From the NCBI GenBank assembly GCA_038316435.1, contig JBBQAQ010000080.1, positions 1 to 6,179 on the forward strand: a stretch of 6,179 bases of DNA. Reading direction: 5' to 3'. Made by a program: the position numbers and the translations under genes. Numbering within the stretch: the stretch's first letter is position 1; the number at the start of each line of letters is the position of its first letter. The notes below the pieces were generated by a model. That model worked only from the letters and a program-made list of their open reading frames with translations. It searched no databases and was not told where the DNA came from. Origin of the DNA: JACJXF01 sp038316435. Lineage in GTDB: Bacteria; Bacteroidota; Bacteroidia; Bacteroidales; GCA-2748055. Shown piece after piece: positions 1 to 6,179 of the stretch.

Positions 1-553
1 GGTTGTTAATCATAAAGAAGGAGAAGGTATGAGGGTTATCCGCGATGCTTCCTGCGAATTTCAGCTTAACGGAATAGCTACGGATATGGCAAAAACTGCC
101 GTTAGTATCTATATAAGTGAGTTGCTTTCTCGCTCCGTTTCAGCCCAGATGGCCGATCCGAATCTTTACGGGTATATAGAAGATGCGATCCTGAACCTGG
201 ATAGGGCCACCGGTTCAGTTGCTGGTTTTCCGCTGGCTTTTACGATAGGGCTGACACAGTTTCTGGGATTCGATCCGCATAATAATTTTAGTGAAAAAGA
301 TACTTGTTTTGATATGGAAGAAGGGCATTTCTGTCCTCATCCGCCCGGCCATCCCTATTATTTATCATCACCGCTCAGCAACAGCCTTTCCGAAGTGCTC
401 ACTACGCTGAATGCCGGTGTAACCGCTATCAGGCTGAATCCATTGGTGCGTAATGAATTATTATCCGCTTTGCTTGAATATTTCAGGATTCATATCGCCG
501 GTTTTGGTGAAATAAAATCGGTACGGGTGCTTAGCGATGTGCTTAACGACTGA
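1..553 (+). CDS. recO: DNA repair protein RecO, 3' part (5' end outside window)
   Basis: The reading frame is already open at base 2 and reads VVNHKEGEG before the first ATG at 29, so that ATG is internal and the true start lies left of the window. About 183 codons are visible; by comparison with Bacteroidota RecO (roughly 240 residues) some 60 N-terminal residues, most of the OB-fold, are missing. RecO binds single-stranded DNA and, with RecR, loads RecA at gaps in the RecF pathway in the cytoplasm. Recognisable family patterns are the helical stretch with PNLYGYIEDAILNLD (44-58, counting from Met29), FLGFDPHNNFSEKD (78-91), a degenerate zinc-finger region ending in HPYYL (108-112), and the C-terminal HIAGFGEIKSVRVL (155-168). 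The usual CxxC pairs are not intact; Cys93, Cys102, His104 and His108 remain. GC content is about 45-50% in sampled lines, higher than in the next two genes. The stop codon lies inside the convergent gene. Confidence 0.93.
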   Translation, partial: VVNHKEGEGMRVIRDASCEFQLNGIATDMAKTAVSIYISELLSRSVSAQMADPNLYGYIEDAILNLDRATGSVAGFPLAFTIGLTQFLGFDPHNNFSEKDTCFDMEEGHFCPHPPGHPYYLSSPLSNSLSEVLTTLNAGVTAIRLNPLVRNELLSALLEYFRIHIAGFGEIKSVRVLSDVLND

Positions 554-2060
554 CGGGATTGATCTTATAAAGCACGAAATCCTTGTTCTCGAATTGTTTG
601 GTCAGGCGATTCTGCATTACTTGTATGTAACGCAGAAGCATTTCATTGGTAAATTTGGTATTGATAAGCAAAAAAGAAGTTTTGCAGTTCATAACCTGAA
701 CATGTAACTGTGTTGGGTCCTTTATGTATAGGTCTGCAATACTATGGCAACCCCCGTACAATGCCAGTGCCCGGGGCTTTGCAAACATCACTATAGATTC
801 TGAAGCTATATTTTTCCGGATATAACTAAATGTTTCAACAGCTGTTGCTTCCTGTGGCCCTACAAGTGTTTTATCTCCTAAACTCACGATACGCATCAGC
901 CCTGGCAGGAAAAGCAGAAATATGAATATTCCAATGGCTACAGTCTTTTTCCACATAACTATTTGAGGTAATAGTTGAATGGATTTCAATCCTGTTGCTG
1001 CATAATACAATATAATAAATCCTAATGGAACCATCAGCCTGAAGGATGATTTGTTATATGTGTAGCCTAATAGCATAAGCAGATAAAAAATAAAGAACCA
1101 CTCAATCGATTGTGGACCCTTCAACATGCATTTTGTAAATCCAAGCACTGAAAGAGATAGTATTATCGAACCCAGCAGAAGTGAAATCCCGTTAAACGGA
1201 CCACCTCCTGGAAGGTATATAGATGTATATGTATTGATATAACGTTCAAGGTTTTCAGAAAAAATTGCAATTAAATTATTGGGTTCAAAGAAGATAAGGT
1301 AGTCGCGAATACTTCCTCCAGCAGGTATCCTGAAGATATAAATGTTAATAATGTAGTAAACAAGTATTGGAATCAATAAGAAAATGCCTCCGCGGATAGC
1401 AAAATCCTTAACCTTGATTTTTCGCCAGATTAAAGCAACGAATAATTCCATACCAATTGCTGCAATGAATACAATTCCTGCTGGTCTGATGGCCAACATA
1501 AACCCGCTCAGTAAAGCTACCAGAATATAATGCTTCAGATTCCCCGTCTTTGAATTTTGATATAAGATAAAATTTAGTACCAACAAAATCGTGAATGGGA
1601 TATCTGACATTACTTCCCGTTTAAAAATCACCATTTGTGGATTGTACAGAAAAATAATTGTCAAAACTAAAGCAGTGATCCAGGAGAAATGCTTTCGATA
1701 AAAAATTACCATCAATAATCCGAGTATGATGTATAGGCATGAAATGAATGATATAAAAGTACTTATGCTATTTCCTGCAAACAAATATACTGGTGCCAGT
1801 AATAGTGGGAATCCCATAGGGTATGCCTGTGGCCCAATTCCGGAATTCAAAGGGTTATAAATGTAACCTGTTTCCGATTGTGGTATGCCTTGTACTATAT
1901 TACCTGCCTGATGAATATATTGTGCAAAATCATCACCCCAGTCGTGGCTGTTGTGGGTGCCAATGAAAAGAAGAGGAAGAAAAAGTACGGTTGCACCAAT
2001 GATTACCAGCCAGGGTTTTGAGAAAATGTTTTTCAGGCGATCAAATGTTTCTATATCCAT
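543..2060 (-). CDS. GT-C superfamily integral membrane glycosyltransferase (PMT/ArnT-like)
   Basis: This is a 505-residue polytopic membrane protein of the GT-C glycosyltransferase superfamily, which transfers sugars from polyprenyl-phosphate-linked donors to acceptors on the periplasmic side. Seen in sequence: a first membrane span at about 17-34, then a periplasmic loop with the acidic motif DWGDD (40-44), typical of the catalytic first loop; a second loop motif KREVMSDIPF (147-156), with the acidic pair often seen in this superfamily; AIRPAG (190-195); roughly ten more hydrophobic spans; FRLMVPL (339-345); and a soluble C-terminal domain from about 395, including FAKPRALALYGG (426-437), a pattern I know from Bacteroidota GT-C proteins. 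The ATG at 2060 is preferred. The frame stays open upstream to a TTG at 2081, but an exact TAnnTTTG box covers that codon and the extra residues add nothing. The gene converges on recO with 11 bases of overlap and is divergent from the next gene. Donor and acceptor are unknown; sampled GC is about 37-40%. Confidence 0.85.
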   Translation of the reverse strand: MDIETFDRLKNIFSKPWLVIIGATVLFLPLLFIGTHNSHDWGDDFAQYIHQAGNIVQGIPQSETGYIYNPLNSGIGPQAYPMGFPLLLAPVYLFAGNSISTFISFISCLYIILGLLMVIFYRKHFSWITALVLTIIFLYNPQMVIFKREVMSDIPFTILLVLNFILYQNSKTGNLKHYILVALLSGFMLAIRPAGIVFIAAIGMELFVALIWRKIKVKDFAIRGGIFLLIPILVYYIINIYIFRIPAGGSIRDYLIFFEPNNLIAIFSENLERYINTYTSIYLPGGGPFNGISLLLGSIILSLSVLGFTKCMLKGPQSIEWFFIFYLLMLLGYTYNKSSFRLMVPLGFIILYYAATGLKSIQLLPQIVMWKKTVAIGIFIFLLFLPGLMRIVSLGDKTLVGPQEATAVETFSYIRKNIASESIVMFAKPRALALYGGCHSIADLYIKDPTQLHVQVMNCKTSFLLINTKFTNEMLLRYIQVMQNRLTKQFENKDFVLYKINPVSR

Positions 2061-2078
2061 GCCAATGATTGTTGGCTT

Positions 2079-2112
2079 CAAAGTTAAGCAGTATTTGTAA
2101 ATAGTTATACAA
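2079..2112 (-). promoter_or_regulatory. Candidate Bacteroidota promoter for the minus-strand glycosyltransferase
   Basis: On the minus strand TAACTTTG (2086 down to 2079) matches the Bacteroidota -7 consensus TAnnTTTG exactly. A TTG at 2112-2110 could serve as the -33 element, but the spacer is 23 bases, longer than the usual 19-21. Transcription would start near 2072 and give a leader of only about 12 bases before the ATG at 2060. The box overlaps the alternative TTG start at 2081, which argues against that start. The -7 match is good and the -33 is weak. Confidence 0.4.
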
Positions 2113-2146
2113 TGTTTGAGTATACAAAAACATTATAATTATTTAT

Positions 2147-2269
2147 CCCGGTGTTTTATGCCCTGTTATGGAAGCCAGCGGTAGACGAAAAAATCAGCCA
2201 GACTATCCAACAATCAAATTAAACCTGACCCAGGCCAGACTACCCGAATGATAACAACCCAACACCCGG
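2147..2269. repeat. GC-richer intergenic block with near-inverted ends and an internal direct repeat
   Basis: The divergent gap between the two glycosyltransferase genes has no gene I can support, but it is not uniform. By hand count this block is about 48% GC, while the 65 bases to its left are about 20% GC and the bases to its right are also AT-rich. Its left end reads CCCGGTGTT (2147-2155). Its right end, read on the other strand, is CCGGGTGTT (2269-2261), an 8 of 9 match as inverted ends. Inside, GCCAGACTATCC (2197-2208) and GCCAGACTACCC (2234-2245) form an 11 of 12 direct repeat with a 37-base period. The shape suggests a small non-coding element or a relic of inserted DNA. I see no target-site duplication, so a mobile origin is unproven, and short matches can arise by chance. 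Confidence 0.35.
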
Positions 2270-2323
2270 TAGCAAGTTCATCACATAAAATGAAGTACAT
2301 TTGAATCCGCAATCGTTATGATA

Positions 2324-2355
2324 TTTGTGCTGTAATTTTACTCTAACTTTATTTG
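2324..2355 (+). promoter_or_regulatory. Candidate Bacteroidota promoter for the plus-strand membrane glycosyltransferase
   Basis: TTTG at 2324-2327 is followed after exactly 20 bases by TTTATTTG at 2348-2355, one mismatch from the -7 consensus TAnnTTTG. Both spacing and sequence fit the primary sigma factor of Bacteroidota. Transcription would start near 2362, giving an AT-rich leader of about 50 bases before the ATG at 2414. No Shine-Dalgarno sequence precedes the start, as is normal in this phylum. Confidence 0.5.
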
Positions 2356-2413
2356 TACGACTTACAATAAATTGCGATAAATTTAAAATAGAATTTTAAC
2401 AACAATCAGATAG

Positions 2414-3892
2414 ATGGCACGAAACAACTTATTTCTAACTTTTGCTATAGGAATAGCGATGATATTGTTAACTGTTCCATTTGTATTGGCTGATCCCGAT
2501 ATCGATATTTCAACAAGCAGAGATGCCAATACCGATGAAGGTTTAAATAGCTGTCAAATCAGAAATTTCGTAAATCATCAGGAGTTAACATTAAATAAAT
2601 CAGATAATTTCGTTAAGACTCCTTTATTTGGCGGAATTTTATTTATCCCATTAAAGATATTTGGAACAAGCCTTTTGGTAGGCCGGTTAACAGTATTATT
2701 GCTCTCATTAGCCATTTGTTTATATATATTTAGCTTTAAAAGGTATTATGGTATTTGGGGATTGTTTTCATTTATAATCGTGTTTTGCGAATATTATGTT
2801 TTTCACTATTTCCATTTCTGTTTGTCCGAAATCCTCTCTACAGTTCTGATATTTTTATCAATTTTCATACTCGTTGAGTCTTACGAATCTAAAACTTATA
2901 TAAAGTCCAGCCTTCTGTCGGCAACATTTATTTCAATTGTATATTTCTTAAAAATTCAGTTTTTGTACAGTATTTTTATTCTTCCTTTAGCAATATTAAT
3001 TTTCATGATGTTAAAGTCGGCTGATAAGAAGCTATTGTTCAGGCAATTGCTATTTACCTCTCTTTTTCTGCTGGCATACCTTGCCATCTACTTCTTTGCA
3101 TGGTATTTGCCCAATAAGGAGTTTTATGATTATGTAATGGCGAACCAAACGACTGACAGGTTTATCAGCATAACGAACCTGACACACTACTTAAATTTTA
3201 TACTGAATTTTATTTTTTATAATACCTATTTAAAATTTTATACAATTTCATTTTATATATTATTTCTTGCTGGTCTGATTTACACTTTCTTTTCTAAATC
3301 TATTCGATTCAGATTTCTTTTTATAGGATTAACATGTTGGATACTGGTGGAAATGCATAAGTTGTCGATGATATATCTGCCCTCCAGGTATTTGTTAAGC
3401 TTGTATTTTGCAATGGGCTTATTAATATCGCTGGTGTTGTTTGAATTTATACGCATAAAAGGGAAAAGTCAGATGATTTATCTGCTTAAATTTTTATCGG
3501 TTTTATTCTTAATTTCTCTCGGAATCAAAAACAGCATTGATTATACCTCATCTTTTAAAAGAAGAACATTTGTTATTTCAGAGATCAATAATTATTTGGG
3601 TAAATATAACTTTCATAATAAGCCGATTATTGGTGCATGGGCTCCTTCATTAAGCTGGAAAAGCAAAGCAATTTCCTTTCCGGTTTGGAAAGACTATTTT
3701 AATGATAAAGAGGTGATTAGTAAGTATAAACCAGCTGTTATTATTGCCGAAACGGATGAAGAAGATTCAAACCAGGCATTTTCTTCGCAAGGTATTAATG
3801 TTGACACGTATGCGGATTCAATTAAATATTTTACTGTAAACAAATGGAAGTTAAAATTGCTTTGGATTGATCAATCAAAGCTTAATAATTAA
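2414..3892 (+). CDS. Polytopic membrane glycosyltransferase, GT-C type (GT39-like), substrate unknown
   Basis: A 492-residue membrane protein that I place in the GT-C superfamily from architecture and motifs. Residues 5-26 form the first membrane span. The following periplasmic loop carries DANTDEG (37-43), where Asp41-Glu42 is the expected catalytic acidic pair. About ten further hydrophobic segments run to roughly residue 372. A second acidic site sits at FHFCLSEI (133-140), and LPSRYLLSLYF (322-332) matches the arginine-containing motif often found before a late membrane span. Residues from about 380 form a soluble, presumably periplasmic tail. Such proteins use lipid-linked sugars in cell-envelope or protein glycosylation. 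The ATG at 2414 is preceded directly by an in-frame TAG, so the start is firm. Sampled lines average about 30% GC (one is 15%), well below recO and the protease, which suggests separate acquisition. It is transcribed away from the other glycosyltransferase, and I see no close similarity between the two. Confidence 0.75.
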   Translation: MARNNLFLTFAIGIAMILLTVPFVLADPDIDISTSRDANTDEGLNSCQIRNFVNHQELTLNKSDNFVKTPLFGGILFIPLKIFGTSLLVGRLTVLLLSLAICLYIFSFKRYYGIWGLFSFIIVFCEYYVFHYFHFCLSEILSTVLIFLSIFILVESYESKTYIKSSLLSATFISIVYFLKIQFLYSIFILPLAILIFMMLKSADKKLLFRQLLFTSLFLLAYLAIYFFAWYLPNKEFYDYVMANQTTDRFISITNLTHYLNFILNFIFYNTYLKFYTISFYILFLAGLIYTFFSKSIRFRFLFIGLTCWILVEMHKLSMIYLPSRYLLSLYFAMGLLISLVLFEFIRIKGKSQMIYLLKFLSVLFLISLGIKNSIDYTSSFKRRTFVISEINNYLGKYNFHNKPIIGAWAPSLSWKSKAISFPVWKDYFNDKEVISKYKPAVIIAETDEEDSNQAFSSQGINVDTYADSIKYFTVNKWKLKLLWIDQSKLNN

Positions 3893-4355
3893 TATATATG
3901 AGATTACTATACGTTATACTTCCGCTTCATTCCATGAAATGACTGATAACAATTCCTTATACGGATTAAACTTTATTTCGCCGAAGGTTTACATTTATCC
4001 AATCATTTCTATTTCGTATCTGTATTTTGTTCACTGTCTTAAAAACCAAATAAGATTGCAAAAGTTTAAATTACAGTGAAGCATCATGTGGAAAAGCTTT
4101 TGAAAGAAATCTGAAAAATCCCCTTTTTACATGATCTTGTTGAAACATTAATTAATCTAAATTTGTTGTCTATAAGTTTAGAATTGAATACCAGCAAATT
4201 CCTGATATCAATATTGGCGCATGGTTTCATTCTGTTCAGATAAACTGCAAGATGAGACCTTTGCACGTTCTTATTGTTTTTACCCAAACGGGTTCATATT
4301 TTTTTTGTTGATACTTTGATGCTGCTGAATTTCAAATCCTTAGATAAATTTGCTT
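3893..4355. other. Gene-poor AT-rich stretch, possibly holding decayed coding sequence
   Basis: No convincing gene lies in these 463 bases. Directly after the upstream stop codon, an ATG at 3898 opens a 14-codon frame, MRLLYVILPLHSMK, ending at 3942. Its start resembles that of cytoplasmic GT-B glycosyltransferases (MRxLYV), but it stops at once. A plus-strand frame open from 4156 to 4308 reads like ordinary protein (for example EYQQIPDINIGAWFHS) but has no start codon at its head and no family I recognise. Longer open frames on either strand rely on TTG starts and look like chance. AAAAGCTTTT (4092-4101) is a perfect palindrome, and AAAAATCCCCTTTTT near 4115-4130 is only a weak hairpin. I find no convincing terminator, and no clear promoter for the lipoprotein gene. 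Confidence 0.45.
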
Positions 4356-4775
4356 ATGACAAATCAAATACTCCTGTTGCTATCAATAATTGCTTTGTTT
4401 GTTTCATGTTCATCATCTGCCATAGTTGCCAATGATCCTGATAGCCGGCGACTGGTTTTCGGAAATGGCGGAGGTTTTACCGGTATTTACACCACTTATG
4501 AACTTCTTGAAGACGGGAATGTATATACTCTTCTGCCTGACAGTACATTACAGCCTGTTAAAAAACTCAGGAGAAAACAAACCCGTGAAATTTTCGCGCA
4601 AGCGGATAAATTGAAAATGGCACAGCCTGTATTTAATCATCCTGGCAACTTGACCTGGTTTATTAAGTACCATGCTGATGGTGCAGTAACCGAATATAAA
4701 TGGGGCGATGCAAATGCGTCTGTTCCTGACGGAATAAAAGATTTGTACAACCAACTGAATACTATTGTTAAATAA
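4356..4775 (+). CDS. Small exported lipoprotein, possible emfourin-like inhibitor of the adjacent M4 protease
   Basis: A 139-residue protein with a hydrophobic signal (residues 4-17) ending in a lipobox, FVSC, with lipidation expected at Cys18. The mature protein would be a membrane-anchored domain of about 120 residues. The ATG at 4356 is chosen over the TTG at 4350 because it directly heads the signal peptide. The mature part shows LVFGNGGGFTGIYTTYEL (33-50), a turn at EDGN (52-55), a charged likely helix LRRKQTREIFAQADKL (71-86), a strand WFIKYHADGAVTEYKW (101-116) with a DG turn, and a closing helix IKDLYNQL (127-134). This order resembles emfourin, the small inhibitor of the M4 protease protealysin, whose family shares a GGFxGI start and a similar layout. 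The gene precedes an M4 protease gene by 13 bases, so one transcript is likely. Export and lipidation are well supported; the inhibitor role is inferred from remembered family pattern plus context. It could also be an unrelated conserved Bacteroidota lipoprotein. Confidence 0.75.
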   Translation: MTNQILLLLSIIALFVSCSSSAIVANDPDSRRLVFGNGGGFTGIYTTYELLEDGNVYTLLPDSTLQPVKKLRRKQTREIFAQADKLKMAQPVFNHPGNLTWFIKYHADGAVTEYKWGDANASVPDGIKDLYNQLNTIVK

Positions 4776-4788
4776 AAATCTCTGAATT

Positions 4789-6179
4789 ATGAGTAAAATA
4801 TCTACCTTCTTTTTAGTATTGGTATTCCTGGTTTCCGCTGTGCACATGCAAGCGCAGAATAATGCTTTTTCGGTTAAGAAAAAGTTGCCAGGATCCTCCA
4901 CGGTTTCTCCCCAACCTATTCAGCCGTTGAATAGCGCGAAAAAAGCTTTTACCTCTCCCCAGTTACAACAATCAAATTTTCAGCCCTTACAAGGCAATTT
5001 CAGCACCATGAAATTGGACCGCCGGATATTTTCAAATCCTGGTTTTAATTCAAATGGAAGACTGATTTTTGTGGAAGGCAGCCTGCCATCATCTGCCAAA
5101 TCACCTGGAAAAGCCATTACTGAACAACAGGAGTGCACTGAATATCTTGCTGCATTACAACAAATTCTGGGAATTTCAAATCCTTCGTCTGAATTTGAAA
5201 TAGTAAAGTCAGAATACGACGAAATCGGGATGCAACACATTAAACTGGAGCAAAAGTTCATGGGAATTCCCGTGTATGGCGGCGAAATTTACCTTCATAA
5301 ACGTAACGGGAACATAGATATTTTCAATGGGAATAGTTTCCCGACACCTTTATTAAATTCAGTGGTTCCGGTAATTGCAGAATCATTTGCCAGTCAACAG
5401 GCAATCAGCGATATTAAAACGCGGACAACATTCCGTGACTTGCTTCCTGAAGAAAGGACTTTTTTAAAGTATAACAGCCCTGAAGCTGAGCTTGTAGTTT
5501 ATCACAAAATCGATTTGTTGAAATCCGAAAGACTCACCTGGCATCTTACCGTTCGTCCTAACCTGGTTGAGCGCTGGGAATATTTTGTTGATGCAAAAAC
5601 TGGCGAAATCATTCATTTTTATAACAATACCCAGAGTGATGGTGATGTTACTGCTATAGGTATTGATCTAAACGGGGTAAGCCGTAGTTTTCATGCCTAT
5701 CTGCAAAGCGGCACATATTACTTGCTTGATATGTCGCGACCCATGTTTATTAAGGAGACCGGAATTGGTACGATATCAACCTACGATGCCAATAATACTT
5801 CCACCGGTGCAAATTTTGCTGCAACAAGAGTAACCTCTGCAAATAATACATGGTCGGCTAAGGCAATATCAGCACAATACACTGCCACGGCTACTTATGA
5901 ATACTACCGGATTACGCACGGCTGGAATTCAATCAACAACAAAGGATGTGATATTCCATTAATTATAAATATCACCAACGAAGATGGCACCAGCATGGAA
6001 AATGCTTTCTGGAACGGAACAGCTGCTTTTTTCGGTAACGGTGGAAGCACATTTAAACCTCTGGCCGGTGGTTTTGATGTGGGAGCACACGAACTGGGAC
6101 ATGCTGTTGTCGGGAATTCCGCTAACCTCGAATACCAGGGCCAGTCGGGTGCATTGAACGAAAGTTTTGCCGATATCTC
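4789..6179 (+). CDS. Secreted thermolysin-family (M4) zinc metalloprotease precursor, 3' end outside window
   Basis: The ATG at 4789 opens a frame that runs off the window after 463 full codons. Residues 1 to about 22 are a signal peptide (hydrophobic core, then HMQAQ), so the protein is exported. A Gln/Ser/Pro-rich linker follows. The propeptide has an FTP-like segment around 148-167 (QHIKLEQKFMGIPVYGGEI) and a PepSY-like segment at about 234-278, ending in YFVDAKTGEIIHFY. Such propeptides keep the enzyme inactive and help it fold. The catalytic domain starts near 285, with YLLDMSR (311-317), the substrate-binding motif NAFWNG (405-410), Asp430 matching the calcium ligand Asp138 of thermolysin, and the zinc motif HELGH (434-438). 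The third zinc ligand is Glu458 in GALNESFAD, exactly 20 residues after His438 as in thermolysin. The metal-binding and catalytic residues expected so far are present; HELGH replaces the usual HExTH threonine with glycine. The C-terminal subdomain, and any secretion-sorting domain, lie outside the window. Confidence 0.95.
   Translation, partial: MSKISTFFLVLVFLVSAVHMQAQNNAFSVKKKLPGSSTVSPQPIQPLNSAKKAFTSPQLQQSNFQPLQGNFSTMKLDRRIFSNPGFNSNGRLIFVEGSLPSSAKSPGKAITEQQECTEYLAALQQILGISNPSSEFEIVKSEYDEIGMQHIKLEQKFMGIPVYGGEIYLHKRNGNIDIFNGNSFPTPLLNSVVPVIAESFASQQAISDIKTRTTFRDLLPEERTFLKYNSPEAELVVYHKIDLLKSERLTWHLTVRPNLVERWEYFVDAKTGEIIHFYNNTQSDGDVTAIGIDLNGVSRSFHAYLQSGTYYLLDMSRPMFIKETGIGTISTYDANNTSTGANFAATRVTSANNTWSAKAISAQYTATATYEYYRITHGWNSINNKGCDIPLIINITNEDGTSMENAFWNGTAAFFGNGGSTFKPLAGGFDVGAHELGHAVVGNSANLEYQGQSGALNESFADI

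Noticed and set aside
3865..3876. 12-base perfect palindrome GATTGATCAATC near the end of the second glycosyltransferase gene
   Set aside because: It is coding sequence (Ile-Asp-Gln region), has no loop or T-tract of a terminator, and may well be chance in AT-rich DNA.
3867..4079. 70-codon plus-strand open frame starting at a TTG inside the end of the second glycosyltransferase gene
   Set aside because: It starts with TTG inside another gene, has no ribosome binding or promoter signal, is AT-rich and isoleucine/tyrosine-rich in the way chance frames are, and matches no family I know.
4113..4132. AAAAATCCCCTTTTT as a terminator for the second glycosyltransferase gene
   Set aside because: The stem is only A-T pairs and sits more than 200 bases after the stop codon, so it is too weak and too far away.
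4084..4287. 67-codon minus-strand open frame in the gap before the lipoprotein gene
   Set aside because: It relies on a TTG start, its composition looks random, and no upstream control signal is visible on that strand.
4345..4352. Exact TAnnTTTG match (TAAATTTG) just before the lipoprotein gene
   Set aside because: It ends only three bases before the ATG at 4356, so transcription would begin at or inside the gene, and no TTTG lies at the right distance upstream.
4426..4901. Open frames on both strands overlapping the lipoprotein and protease starts (4426-4614 plus, 4548-4901 minus)
   Set aside because: They are shadows of two well-supported genes with signal peptides and recognisable domains.
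4980..5261. 93-codon minus-strand open frame inside the protease gene
   Set aside because: It lies fully within the propeptide-coding region of the M4 protease and is Ser/Cys-rich without any domain, as expected of an antisense shadow.

Overview
This window looks like a piece of chromosome from a member of the Bacteroidota, probably environmental. Three things point there: a RecO of the Bacteroidota type, genes without Shine-Dalgarno sequences but with matches to the phylum's TTTG / TAnnTTTG promoter, and a small lipoprotein of a style common in that phylum. I cannot name a genus.

Layout from left to right. Positions 1-553 hold the 3' part of recO (plus strand). A large GT-C type membrane glycosyltransferase gene (543-2060, minus strand) converges on it and overlaps its end by 11 bases. 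A 353-base divergent intergenic region follows. It carries a candidate promoter for each flanking gene and a GC-richer block of about 123 bases with near-inverted ends. A second GT-C type membrane protein (2414-3892, plus) comes next; it is much more AT-rich. A stretch of about 460 bases (3893-4355) has no convincing gene and may hold decayed coding sequence. The last part is a tight two-gene unit on the plus strand: a 139-residue lipoprotein (4356-4775) and, 13 bases later, a secreted thermolysin-family (M4) zinc metalloprotease (4789 to the window end, cut off inside its catalytic domain).

How the genes work together. RecO is a housekeeping recombination protein unrelated to the rest. The two GT-C proteins probably move sugars from lipid-phosphate donors onto periplasmic acceptors, but neither substrate can be read from sequence. 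The most interesting unit is the lipoprotein-protease pair. The lipoprotein's pattern (GGGFTGI, an acidic turn, a short helix, then a strand pair with a DG turn) resembles emfourin. Emfourin is the small proteinaceous inhibitor of the M4 protease protealysin and is encoded beside it in Serratia. If this is right, the window encodes a membrane-anchored, exported version of an M4 protease-inhibitor pair. That remains a hypothesis until a profile search and a binding assay are done.
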